A DNA stretch of 64,000 nt from Achromobacter sp. B7 (GTDB lineage: Bacteria > Pseudomonadota > Gammaproteobacteria > Burkholderiales > Burkholderiaceae_B). The translations under genes were made by a program, and so were the position numbers. Positions 24,470 to 32,203 of this stretch are shown one piece after another (positions within the stretch are counted from its first letter, which is position 1; every line of letters starts with the position of its first letter). The notes under the pieces are model-generated. The model was not told the DNA's origin, searched no databases, and saw nothing but the letters and a program-made list of their open reading frames with translations. The DNA is taken from NCBI RefSeq assembly GCF_003600685.1, contig NZ_CP032084.1:4216001-4280000 (forward strand), read 5' to 3'.

Positions 24470-25501
24470 TCAGCGCTTTGCCCGCAGCGCGGACAATTCC
24501 GTGGCCACCTGCTGCATCAAGTCCGTGCCGATCTCGCCGGCGAACTTGTCGACCACCGGTTTGACGGCCTGGCGCAAGCCGTCTACCGCCTGGGGCGACG
24601 GCTCGTTGACCTGCATCAGCTTGCGCAAGTCGTCGATGGCCACGGCTTCCTTGGCCTGCGAGATCTTGCGTTCTTGCTGCTTGGCTTCGTTGGCCGCGTC
24701 CAGGATGATCTGGCGTTCGGCCGGCGACATGCCGTCCCACGTCTTCTTGCTCATCAGGAAGGGCATACCGGTATAGATGTGCCGTGTCAGCGACAGGTAC
24801 TTTTGCACCTCGGCGAACTTCGCGGACTGGATCACGCCCACGGGGTTGTCCTGCCCGTCGATGGCCTTGGACTCCAGCGCGCCATAGACTTCGCCGAACG
24901 TCATCGGCACGGGGTTGGCGCCCAAGGTTTTGAACATCTCGATATACACCGGCGCGGCGATCACCCGGATCTTCAAGCCCTGAAAATCCTGCACGCCGGT
25001 AATGGGGCGGCGGCTGTTGGTCATGTTGCGAAAGCCCAGGTCCCAGATTCCCAGGCCGACCAAGCCGTGGTCGGCCAAGCCGTCCAGCAGGCGCTTGCCC
25101 ACCGGGCCATCGGACACCGCATACGCTTCGCGCGCATCGTCGAACAGAAACGGCAGGTCAAACACCATGAAGCGCTTGTCGATGCCGGCCAGCAGCCCCG
25201 TGGCCATCGACGTGAAGTCCAACGTGCCGCCGCGCACCGCCGACAGGTTTTGCGGGTCGCCCCCCAGCACGGCGTTGGCATAGATCGACACCTTCATCTT
25301 GCCGCCGCTTTTCTCGGCGACCAGGTCGGCAAACTTCTGCGCGCCCTGCCCCAGCGGATGATCCGCGGCCAAGCTGAATGCAAACTTCAGGGTACGCGCC
25401 TTGACCTCTTGCGCGGCCACGGTGGCGGTTAGCGCCAGGCAAACCGAAAGAGATGCGACGGCGGTTACGGCAAGGCGAAATAACGGCTTTCCAATCTGCA
25501 T
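24470..25501 (-). CDS. dctP: TRAP transporter substrate-binding protein (DctP family), copy 1
   Basis: 343 residues from ATG 25501 with AGAGGGG upstream. The signal peptide ends A-T-V-A-A-Q. DctP-family features: L-K-F-A-F-S-L-A-A-D-H-P-L-G-Q-G near the mature N-terminus, G-L-K-I-R-V-I with the conserved arginine that salt-bridges a ligand carboxylate, and Y-G-A-L-E-S-K-A-I-D-G-Q-D-N-P. It captures an organic acid in the periplasm. No DctQM genes are in its operon; the nearest membrane partners are those at 28959-30811, next to its paralogue at 27451. It is divergent from an IclR gene at 25656. Confidence 0.88.
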   Translation of the reverse strand: MQIGKPLFRLAVTAVASLSVCLALTATVAAQEVKARTLKFAFSLAADHPLGQGAQKFADLVAEKSGGKMKVSIYANAVLGGDPQNLSAVRGGTLDFTSMATGLLAGIDKRFMVFDLPFLFDDAREAYAVSDGPVGKRLLDGLADHGLVGLGIWDLGFRNMTNSRRPITGVQDFQGLKIRVIAAPVYIEMFKTLGANPVPMTFGEVYGALESKAIDGQDNPVGVIQSAKFAEVQKYLSLTRHIYTGMPFLMSKKTWDGMSPAERQIILDAANEAKQQERKISQAKEAVAIDDLRKLMQVNEPSPQAVDGLRQAVKPVVDKFAGEIGTDLMQQVATELSALRAKR

Positions 25502-25560
25502 CACAACCCCTCTGGTTTGGTGTCGGCAAGGAATATTTCGCTGCGAGCATAGGGCATAAT

Positions 25561-25603
25561 TTTGAATGCCGTTCAAATTTTGGCCGAATTCAAAATTTGA
25601 ATT
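25561..25603. promoter_or_regulatory. Pair of IclR-type operator candidates upstream of dctP copy 1
   Basis: Site 1 is TTTGAA-N5-TTCAAA (25561-25577). Site 2 is AATTCAAA-N1-TTTGAATT (25587-25603), an 8-bp-arm palindrome. Both lie in the 154-bp gap between the divergent dctP and IclR genes. The N5 spacer and GAA/TTC core match the sites found upstream of the paralogous pair at 27360-27393. Confidence 0.6.
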
Positions 25604-25655
25604 TGGCGGCATTCAGCGCTCGGTTTTTTCATGGTGGCCAACCCAAGGAGTTGCA

Positions 25656-26474
25656 ATGAGCGGGGCAATCGAAAAGACATTGGCATTGCTTGAATACCTG
25701 GCCAAGCACCCCGACGGCGTCGCGCTGGCAACGGTGGCCGACGACCTGAACCAGTTGCGCAGCGGCTGCCACCGCACCCTGCACGAGCTGATGAAGTACG
25801 GCTACGTGCGGCAGACGCCGGTGCGCGGCGAATATGCGTTGACGACCAAGCTGGCGTCGATGGGTTTGAGCTTTCTGGGGCGTTCGGGCGTGGTCGACAT
25901 TGCGCAACCGGTCATCGACCGCTTTGCCCTGGCCACCGGCGAACTGGTGCGGCTGGCCATCGTCGACGGTAAGCGGCTGACCCTGGTGGCCAAGGCGCAA
26001 GGGGCAAAGTCGGGGCTGCTGTATGACCCCGACATGGGCATCGACCTGCGCCTGTCTTGCAGCGCGGCCGGCCACGCCTGGCTGATGACGTTGCCGGAGG
26101 ACCAGGCGATTGCGTACGTCACCGAACAAGGGCTGGGCAAGCCGCGCGATTTCGGGCCGAACGCGCCCACGTCGATCCGCGCGTTGCTTGCCGGCCTGGA
26201 CGGCCACCGGCGGCGCGGGTACAGCATGCTGCAAGACGTTTATGCGGCGGGCATGAGCGCGATGGCGGCACCAATTCGCCGCCCCGGCCACGCAAGCACC
26301 GGCATCCTGGTGGTAGCCGGCCCGTCGCAACGCTTGACGCTGAAGGCAATGGAAAAGTTCGGGCCGGCGCTGCTGCGCGCGGCCAGCGAGCTGGCGCAGG
26401 CGGCAGAGGCGTCGCCGCTGCTGCGCTCGGCCCGCGTGGGCACGTGGGGCAATGGCCCGACCGCAGAGGACTAG
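25656..26474 (+). CDS. IclR-family regulator of the first TRAP binding protein
   Basis: 272 residues from ATG 25656 with AAGGAG 6 bp upstream; the frame open from 25566 would run through the operators. Winged HTH at ~5-60 (A-I-E-K-T-L-A-L-L-E-Y-L). The effector domain has V-D-I-A-Q-P-V-I-D-R, G-E-L-V-R-L-A-I-V-D, L-S-C-S-A-A-G-H-A-W and S-A-M-A-A-P-I-R. It is closely related to the IclR protein at 26497-27318, sharing long stretches of the effector domain. It probably controls the divergent dctP in response to the imported compound or its metabolite. Confidence 0.88.
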   Translation: MSGAIEKTLALLEYLAKHPDGVALATVADDLNQLRSGCHRTLHELMKYGYVRQTPVRGEYALTTKLASMGLSFLGRSGVVDIAQPVIDRFALATGELVRLAIVDGKRLTLVAKAQGAKSGLLYDPDMGIDLRLSCSAAGHAWLMTLPEDQAIAYVTEQGLGKPRDFGPNAPTSIRALLAGLDGHRRRGYSMLQDVYAAGMSAMAAPIRRPGHASTGILVVAGPSQRLTLKAMEKFGPALLRAASELAQAAEASPLLRSARVGTWGNGPTAED

Positions 26475-26496
26475 CGCGCCGTGGCCGGTTCACGGC

Positions 26497-27318
26497 CTAC
26501 TTCGCCGTATCGTCGCCGTCACTACGGCCCTGCATGGGAAAGCGCTTTCGGAACATCGGCGACGCCAGGCTTGCCAGCGCCAACTCTTCGGTGGCCGCCA
26601 GCAACTGAGGGCCCAGTTCCAGCATGCGCGCTTCGGTCAGGCGCATGGCAGGGCCCGCGATACTGAGCACGCCGATGGCGTCTTCGCCCTTGCGCTGCAC
26701 GGGCGCCGCCATGGCCGTCATGCCGGGCGCGAACACTTCGTTGATCATCGCGTAGCCGCGCTTGCGGCCGGCTTGCAGCATCTTGGTCAACGCCGCAATC
26801 GTGGTGGGCGCGTTGGGGCCATATTCCGCCGGCGAACCGAAGCCTTGGCGCGACACCAGATCCAGCGCGCGCTCGTCCGACATCGTCAACATCCACGCGT
26901 GCCCGGACGCGCTGCACGACAGCCGCGCGTCCGATCCCATTTCCGGGTCGTACCGCAAGCCGTGACGCGCGCCCTGCGCCTTGGCGACCCACGTCAGCCG
27001 TTCGTTATCGACGATGGCCAGGCGCACCAGCTCGCCGGAGATATCGGCCAGCCGGTCGACCAGCGGCTGCGCGATATCGACGATGCCGGTCGCCGCCAGA
27101 TAGCTCAGGCCAATGGAGGCCACGCGGGCGGTCAGCGCGTAGTCGCCGTGGTCGCGGATCTGCCTGACGTAGCCGCAACGGCACAGGTCGGTCAGCAAGC
27201 GATGGGCGGCGCTTTGGGGGATCTCAAGCTGCTGCGCCAGCGAGGCTAGCGGCACGCCTTCGGGTCGGGAGGAAAGGTGCTCCATGACGGCAAGCGCGCG
27301 TTCGAGGACTCCGGCCAT
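26497..27318 (-). CDS. IclR-family regulator of the second TRAP/pca operon
   Basis: 273 residues. HTH at ~5-60 (G-V-L-E-R-A-L-A-V-M-E-H-L), effector domain with V-D-I-A-Q-P-L-V-D-R, G-E-L-V-R-L-A-I-V-D, L-S-C-S-A-S-G-H-A-W and T-A-M-A-A-P-V-Q. The paralogue at 25656 has matching motifs at the same places. It is convergent with that gene (22 bp between stops) and divergent from the dctP-aroQ-dctQM-pcaHGB operon. By position it should regulate that operon through the operators at 27360-27393. Confidence 0.88.
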   Translation of the reverse strand: MAGVLERALAVMEHLSSRPEGVPLASLAQQLEIPQSAAHRLLTDLCRCGYVRQIRDHGDYALTARVASIGLSYLAATGIVDIAQPLVDRLADISGELVRLAIVDNERLTWVAKAQGARHGLRYDPEMGSDARLSCSASGHAWMLTMSDERALDLVSRQGFGSPAEYGPNAPTTIAALTKMLQAGRKRGYAMINEVFAPGMTAMAAPVQRKGEDAIGVLSIAGPAMRLTEARMLELGPQLLAATEELALASLASPMFRKRFPMQGRSDGDDTAK

Positions 27319-27359
27319 GTCATCTCAACAAGTAATGGGGTGATGGATGATAACCCTAG

Positions 27360-27393
27360 GTGGAAAACTATTCCACTCGGAATTACATTCCAC
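27360..27393. promoter_or_regulatory. Two end-to-end IclR-type operator candidates upstream of dctP copy 2
   Basis: GTGGAA-N5-TTCCAC at 27360-27376 is followed directly by the degenerate TCGGAA-N5-TTCCAC at 27377-27393, each 17 bp. They sit in the 132-bp gap between the divergent IclR gene (start 27318) and dctP (start 27451). The spacing of 17 bp between equivalent positions would place two dimers on neighbouring faces of the helix. Confidence 0.65.
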
Positions 27394-27450
27394 TACCGAG
27401 TCCTCCAAGACATCGAAAACATTCCAAAAAAATCACGGAAGGAGACAACG

Positions 27451-28458
27451 ATGAAGACCCGCATTTTCTGCCTGGGCCTGATGGGCCTGCTGTGCTCGAC
27501 CGCCATGACGGCCCATGCGCAGGACATCCAGGAACGCACCATCCGGTTCGGCCACCTGAACAACACCGACCACCCCGTCAGCGCGGGCGTGCAGAAGTTT
27601 GCCGAGATCCTTGCCAGCAAAAGCGGCGGCAAGATGAAGGTGAAAGAATTCCCCGCATCGCAGCTGGGCAATGAAATGCAGCAGCAGTCCGGCCTGCAAG
27701 GCGGCGTGCAGGAAATGTCGGCGCCCGCGTCCACGTCGCTGGCCGGCATCGTCAAGGAATTCGGCTTGATCGACCTGCCCTTCTCGGTCACCGACTTTGG
27801 CCAGGCAGACGCGCTGCTGGACGGGCCGCTGGGCCGCGCGCTGATCGCCAAGCTGCCTGAAAAAGGCCTGGTTGCGCTGGGTTTCTGGGACCTGGGCTTT
27901 CGCAACGTGACTAACTCCAAGCACGCCATCACCAAGCCCGAAGACCTGGCTGGCCTGAAGATCCGTGTCATTCCCAACCCGGTATTCCTGGACACGTTCA
28001 AGGCGTTCAAGGCCAACCCCGTGCCCATGCCGTTTGCCGAGCTGTACGGCGCGCTGGAATCCAAAGCGGTGGACGGCCAGGAAAATCCGTACTCGGTGAT
28101 TCTGTCGAACAAGTTCTACGAAGTGCAGAAGTACGTCAGCGCGACCAACCACGTTTACGCCGCCAACATCGTGCTGGTCAGCAAGAAATTCTGGGACAAG
28201 CTGTCGCCCACCGAACAGCGCCTGATGCAAGAGGCGGCCGACGAGGCGCGTGGCTACCAGCGCAAGGTCAGCCGCGAAGCCGCGCAAAAAGCCGTGGCGG
28301 AATTGCAAGCCAAGGGCATCCAATACAACACGATCGAACCGGCGGAAAAAGTCCGCATGCAGCAGGTCGTCAAGCCGGTCATTGAGCACTTCACCGGCAG
28401 CTACGACCCCGCCATCGTCAAGCTCTACAACGACGAACTCGCACGCATCCGCAAGTAA
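27451..28458 (+). CDS. dctP: TRAP transporter substrate-binding protein (DctP family), copy 2
   Basis: 335 residues from ATG 27451 with AAGGAGA 6 bp upstream. The signal peptide ends M-T-A-H-A-Q. The family arginine region is G-L-K-I-R-V-I-P-N-P, followed by Y-G-A-L-E-S-K-A-V-D-G-Q-E-N-P. It is a clear paralogue of the binding protein at 24470-25501 (shared G-I/F-W-D-L-G-F-R-N-x-T-N-S and others). First gene of an operon with aroQ, dctQ, dctM and then the pca genes, so its ligand is likely a carboxylic acid feeding protocatechuate, such as quinate, shikimate or an aromatic acid. Confidence 0.9.
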   Translation: MKTRIFCLGLMGLLCSTAMTAHAQDIQERTIRFGHLNNTDHPVSAGVQKFAEILASKSGGKMKVKEFPASQLGNEMQQQSGLQGGVQEMSAPASTSLAGIVKEFGLIDLPFSVTDFGQADALLDGPLGRALIAKLPEKGLVALGFWDLGFRNVTNSKHAITKPEDLAGLKIRVIPNPVFLDTFKAFKANPVPMPFAELYGALESKAVDGQENPYSVILSNKFYEVQKYVSATNHVYAANIVLVSKKFWDKLSPTEQRLMQEAADEARGYQRKVSREAAQKAVAELQAKGIQYNTIEPAEKVRMQQVVKPVIEHFTGSYDPAIVKLYNDELARIRK

Positions 28459-28477
28459 ACGCACCGGCGTATCCATC

Positions 28478-28921
28478 ATGAAGATTCTTGTTTTGCACGG
28501 CCCGAACCTGAACCTGTTCGGGCGCCGCGAGCCGCACATCTACGGCACCACGACCTTGGCTGAAATCAACCAGCGCCTGGCCACGCTGGCGGACGAATTG
28601 GGCGTGGAACTGGCCACGCTGCAATCGAACCACGAAGGCGCGTTGATCGACTTTCTGCACCAGAACATCGACGCGGCGCAAGGCGCGCTGGTCAATCCGG
28701 CCGGGCTGACACAGCACGGCGTGCCGCTGCACGACGCCATCAAGGCAATGCCGTTTCCGACGCTGGAGGTGCATATGTCCAACATCGCCGCGCGCGAAAC
28801 GTGGCGCGCGCATTCGATCATTTCGCCGGCGGTGCGAGGCACCGTGCAAGGGCTGGGGCCGCATTCGTACCTGACGGCGCTGCGCGGGCTGGTCGACATC
28901 CTGCAAGAAGCGCGCGCATGA
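28478..28921 (+). CDS. aroQ: Type II 3-dehydroquinate dehydratase
   Basis: 147 residues, standard length. Family motifs are all visible: L-H-G-P-N-L-N-L-F-G-R-R near the N-terminus, P-H-I-Y-G with the catalytic tyrosine, Q-S-N-H-E-G, N-P-A-G-L-T-Q-H, V-H-M-S-N with the catalytic histidine, and A-R-E-T-W-R. It interconverts 3-dehydroquinate and 3-dehydroshikimate. Placement between TRAP transporter genes and upstream of pcaHG points to a catabolic role, in the quinate/shikimate route to protocatechuate, rather than aromatic amino acid synthesis. Confidence 0.93.
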   Translation: MKILVLHGPNLNLFGRREPHIYGTTTLAEINQRLATLADELGVELATLQSNHEGALIDFLHQNIDAAQGALVNPAGLTQHGVPLHDAIKAMPFPTLEVHMSNIAARETWRAHSIISPAVRGTVQGLGPHSYLTALRGLVDILQEARA

Positions 28922-28958
28922 CACCGCGCACGCTTTGCACGCTGAAGGGGGCGGCTTC

Positions 28959-29534
28959 ATGGTTTTCATAGACGGGTTCATCGCGGTCGCGTGCCGCGTG
29001 CTGGAACTGGCCATCGCGCTGCTGCTGGCGGCGATGGTGGTGCTGGTTTTCGGCAACGTCGTTGCGCGCTACGGCTTCAATTCCGGCATCACCTTGTCGG
29101 AAGAACTGTCGCGCTGGATGTTCATCTGGCTGACGTTCCTGGGCGCCGTCATCGCGCTCAAGGAACGCGGCCACCTGGGCATGGACATGGTGGTGGCCAA
29201 GCTGCCGACGGCGGGCAAGAAAATATGCCTGGTCGTGGGCCAGATCATCATGCTCTACATCGTGGGCTTGATGTTCAAGGGCAGCTGGGAACAGGCCGTG
29301 ATCAACGCGGACGTCAGCGCGCCGGTCAGCGGTTTGCCGATGGCGATCGTGTATGTGGCGGGGCTGGTGTTCTCGTCCTTGGCTGGGCTGATCATCGCGG
29401 TGGATCTTTATCGCGTGCTGGCCGGCAAGCTGCGCGACCAGGACCTGATCATGGTCCAGGAATCCGAAGAAGCCGTGCAGCTCAAGCAGATTCTGGACGA
29501 CGCCAACCACGGCGCGCCGGGGAGAAGCGCATGA
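28959..29534 (+). CDS. dctQ: TRAP transporter small permease (DctQ family)
   Basis: 191 residues from ATG 28959, with AAGGGGG 7 bp upstream; an ATG at 28935 is less well supported. Four membrane helices are apparent (around 9-32, 46-65, 86-106 and 128-150), with the conserved W-M-F-I-W-L-T-F-L-G and E-R-G-H-L-G-M-D motifs of DctQ proteins. It forms the membrane complex with DctM; the stop codon overlaps the dctM start (ATGA). Confidence 0.9.
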   Translation: MVFIDGFIAVACRVLELAIALLLAAMVVLVFGNVVARYGFNSGITLSEELSRWMFIWLTFLGAVIALKERGHLGMDMVVAKLPTAGKKICLVVGQIIMLYIVGLMFKGSWEQAVINADVSAPVSGLPMAIVYVAGLVFSSLAGLIIAVDLYRVLAGKLRDQDLIMVQESEEAVQLKQILDDANHGAPGRSA

Positions 29535-30811
29535 CCATCTTCGTATTCATCGGGTCGCTGCTGGGCGTGATGGCGTTGGGCGTGCCCATTGCCTTTGCGC
29601 TCTTGGCCAGCGGCGTGGCGCTGATGTGGCATCTGGATATCTTTGATTCGCAGATCCTGGCGCAGAACGTGATCGGTGGCGCGGACAGCTTTCCGCTGCT
29701 GGCGGTGCCATTCTTCATGCTGGCCGGCGAAATCATGAACGTGGGCGGCTTGTCCAAACGGATCGTGGACCTGGCCCTGGCGCTGGTCGGGCACGTCAAG
29801 GGCGGGCTGGGCTACGTCACCATCATGGCGGGCTGCCTGTTGTCGGCCTTGTCCGGTTCCGCCGTGGCGGACGCGGCGGCGTTGACCGCGTTGCTGCTGC
29901 CGATGATGGTCAGCGCGGGCCACAAGAAATCAACGGCCGGCGGCTTGATCGCGGCCACGGGCGTGATCGGCCCGGTGATCCCGCCCAGCATCGGCCTGGT
30001 GATTTTCGGCGTGGCCGCGAATGTGTCGATCTCGAAACTGTTCATGGCTGCAATCGTTCCCGGCTTGCTGATCGGTGGCGCCTTGTGGCTGACGTGGGCT
30101 TGGCTCGTCCGCCGTGAAAAAGTGGTGCCGCCGCCGCGTAAATCCGCCAAGGAAATCGGCACGGCGGCGCGCAATGCGCTGTGGGCGCTGATGCTGCCGG
30201 TCATCATCCTGGTGGGCCTGCGCATGGGCGTCTTCACGCCGACGGAGGCCGCCGTGGTGGCCGCCACGTACGCACTGCTGGTATCGACGCTGGTCTACCG
30301 CGAGCTGAAGCTGAATCAGTTGTACGCGGTGTTCGTGTCGGCCGCCAAGACAAGCGCCATCGTCATGTTCCTGATTGCCGCCGCCATGGTCAGCGCGTGG
30401 CTGATCACCGTGGCCGACCTGCCCGCCAAAGTCGTGGACATGCTTCAGCCATTCATCGGCAACAAGATCCTGCTGATGGCGGCCATCATGGTGTTGGTGA
30501 TGGTGGTGGGCACCGCCATGGACATGACGCCCACCATCCTGATCCTGACGCCCGTGCTGATGCCGGTGGTGCGCGCGGCCGGCATCGACCCGGTGTATTT
30601 CGGCGTGCTGTTCATCATCAACAACTCGATCGGCCTGGTGACGCCGCCCGTGGGCACCGTGCTGAACGTGGTGGCGGGCGTGGGCAAGATGAAGATGGAC
30701 GACGTCACACGCGGGGTCATGCCATTCATGGTGGCCGAGTTCGCCATCATGTTCCTGATGGTCGTTTTCCCGGCGCTGGTGATCGTGCCCGCGCGCTGGT
30801 TCGGCGGGTGA
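29531..30811 (+). CDS. dctM: TRAP transporter large permease (DctM family)
   Basis: 426 residues from ATG 29531, preceded by GGAGAAGCGC and overlapping dctQ by 4 bp; a much longer frame starting at 28991 is out of phase with dctQ and not real at its 5' end. About twelve membrane helices. Typical DctM motifs: F-P-L-L-A-V-P-F-F-M-L-A-G near 56-68, S-G-S-A-V-A-D, and P-P-S-I-G-L-V-I-F. It carries sodium-coupled uptake of the acid delivered by the DctP protein and may serve both DctP paralogues of the region. Confidence 0.92.
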   Translation: MTIFVFIGSLLGVMALGVPIAFALLASGVALMWHLDIFDSQILAQNVIGGADSFPLLAVPFFMLAGEIMNVGGLSKRIVDLALALVGHVKGGLGYVTIMAGCLLSALSGSAVADAAALTALLLPMMVSAGHKKSTAGGLIAATGVIGPVIPPSIGLVIFGVAANVSISKLFMAAIVPGLLIGGALWLTWAWLVRREKVVPPPRKSAKEIGTAARNALWALMLPVIILVGLRMGVFTPTEAAVVAATYALLVSTLVYRELKLNQLYAVFVSAAKTSAIVMFLIAAAMVSAWLITVADLPAKVVDMLQPFIGNKILLMAAIMVLVMVVGTAMDMTPTILILTPVLMPVVRAAGIDPVYFGVLFIINNSIGLVTPPVGTVLNVVAGVGKMKMDDVTRGVMPFMVAEFAIMFLMVVFPALVIVPARWFGG

Positions 30812-30900
30812 TGCGCAGGCGTTGTGCGGGGCGGGTCAGGCCTGCACCCGCACAGCCGTATCGCACGCCCTGATCCGCTACACAAAGGAGAAATTTCGCA

Positions 30901-31602
30901 ATGTCCGATCTTGCCCAATACCGGCGTCCGTTCTGGAACACCCAGCCCGCTTACCGCTTCGACGCTTATGGTTCCACGCTGCTGCGGTCGCCGAATGAGC
31001 CGCTGATCGCCGTGCCGCAAACCCTGTCCGAAATCACCGGCCCCGCGTTCGGCGCCGCCTTCGTCAAGCAGGGCGACAACGACCTGACGCGCATCGCCAG
31101 CGCCGACGCCATCGGCGAACGCATCATCGTGTCCGGCCGCGTGCTGGACGAGAACGGTCGGCCGGTGCCCGATGCGCTGATCGAAATCTGGCAGGCTAAC
31201 GCCGCCGGCCGCTACCTGCACAAACGCGATCAACATGACGCACCGCTGGACCCGAACTTCAGCGGCGAAGGCCGAACGGTAACGGACGCGCACGGCCGCT
31301 ATCAGTTCAAAACCATCAAGCCGGGCGCCTACCCGTGGGGCAACCATTACAACGGCTGGCGCCCGCAGCACATCCACTTTTCGTTGTTCGGCCGTGCGTA
31401 TGCCACGCGGCTGGTCACGCAGATGTATTTCCCCGGCGATCCGCTGCTGGAATTCGACCCCATCTTTCAATGCGTGCCGGACGCCAAGGCGCGCGCCCGC
31501 CTGGTCGCCACGCTGGACTGGGAAACCACCGTGCCCGACTACGCGCTGGGCTACCGCTTCGATATCGTGCTGCGCGGCCGTAACGCTACCCCGATGGAGT
31601 AA
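30901..31602 (+). CDS. pcaH: Protocatechuate 3,4-dioxygenase beta subunit
   Basis: 233 residues, start ATG 30901 with AAGGAG 9 bp upstream. The intradiol dioxygenase core includes V-L-D-E-N-G-R-P-V-P-D-A-L-I-E-I-W-Q-A-N and the iron-binding region P-W-G-N-H-Y-N-G-W-R-P-Q-H-I-H-F, which holds the catalytic arginine and the two histidine ligands. A tyrosine ligand lies in G-A-Y-P-W. With PcaG it opens the protocatechuate ring between the hydroxyls to 3-carboxy-cis,cis-muconate. The beta subunit holds the iron. Confidence 0.95.
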   Translation: MSDLAQYRRPFWNTQPAYRFDAYGSTLLRSPNEPLIAVPQTLSEITGPAFGAAFVKQGDNDLTRIASADAIGERIIVSGRVLDENGRPVPDALIEIWQANAAGRYLHKRDQHDAPLDPNFSGEGRTVTDAHGRYQFKTIKPGAYPWGNHYNGWRPQHIHFSLFGRAYATRLVTQMYFPGDPLLEFDPIFQCVPDAKARARLVATLDWETTVPDYALGYRFDIVLRGRNATPME

Positions 31603-31605
31603 CGC

Positions 31606-32181
31606 ATGCTCTACCCCACTACCTCGCAAACCGTCGGCCCCTACCTGCACATCGGCCTGTCCGGCCTGAACTGTGCGGACTTGACGGCGGGTCAGCCCGA
31701 CCTGGGCGCGCCCCCGGTCGTGATTGAAGGCCGCATCATCGATGGCCAGGGCAACCCGGTGCCCGACGGCATGATAGAAATCTGGCAAGCCGACGCACGC
31801 GGCGTGTACCGTCACCCGGACGATCCACGCCATGCGGACAACGCCGCGCCAGCCGGCTTTACGGGATTCGGACGCGTGCCCACGGAAGCAGACGGCTCGT
31901 TCCGCTTCACCACGATCAAGCCCGGCGGCGTGCCGGCGCCCGACGGCTCGCTGCAAGCGCCTCATCTGCTGGTGTCCTTGTTCATGCGCGGCCTGCTCAA
32001 GCATCTGTCCACCCGCCTGTACTTCCCGGACGAAGCGCAAGCCAATGAACGGGATTGGGTCCTGCGCCAGACGCCTGCCGCGCGCAGAAGCACGCTGATC
32101 GCGCAGGCGTCGGACAACGGCGTACTGCGCTGGAACGTCGTCTTGCAGGGCGCGGGCGAGACCGTGTTCTTCGACCTCTGA
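31606..32181 (+). CDS. pcaG: Protocatechuate 3,4-dioxygenase alpha subunit
   Basis: 191 residues, 3 bp after pcaH. It begins T-T-S-Q-T-V-G-P-Y-L-H-I-G, the usual PcaG N-terminus, and keeps the intradiol fold (G-N-P-V-P-D-G-M-I-E-I-W-Q-A-D) but not the iron ligands, as expected for the structural alpha subunit that shapes the active site. C-terminus ends E-T-V-F-F-D-L. Functions as (alpha-beta)n with PcaH in the cytoplasm. Confidence 0.95.
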   Translation: MLYPTTSQTVGPYLHIGLSGLNCADLTAGQPDLGAPPVVIEGRIIDGQGNPVPDGMIEIWQADARGVYRHPDDPRHADNAAPAGFTGFGRVPTEADGSFRFTTIKPGGVPAPDGSLQAPHLLVSLFMRGLLKHLSTRLYFPDEAQANERDWVLRQTPAARRSTLIAQASDNGVLRWNVVLQGAGETVFFDL

Positions 32182-32203
32182 CCGAGTCAGCAACGGACGC
32201 AAC

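Noticed and set aside
23754..24740. 328-residue version of the barrel-like protein
   Set aside because: Its first 91 codons overlap dctP; ATG 24467, right after the dctP stop, is the sensible start.
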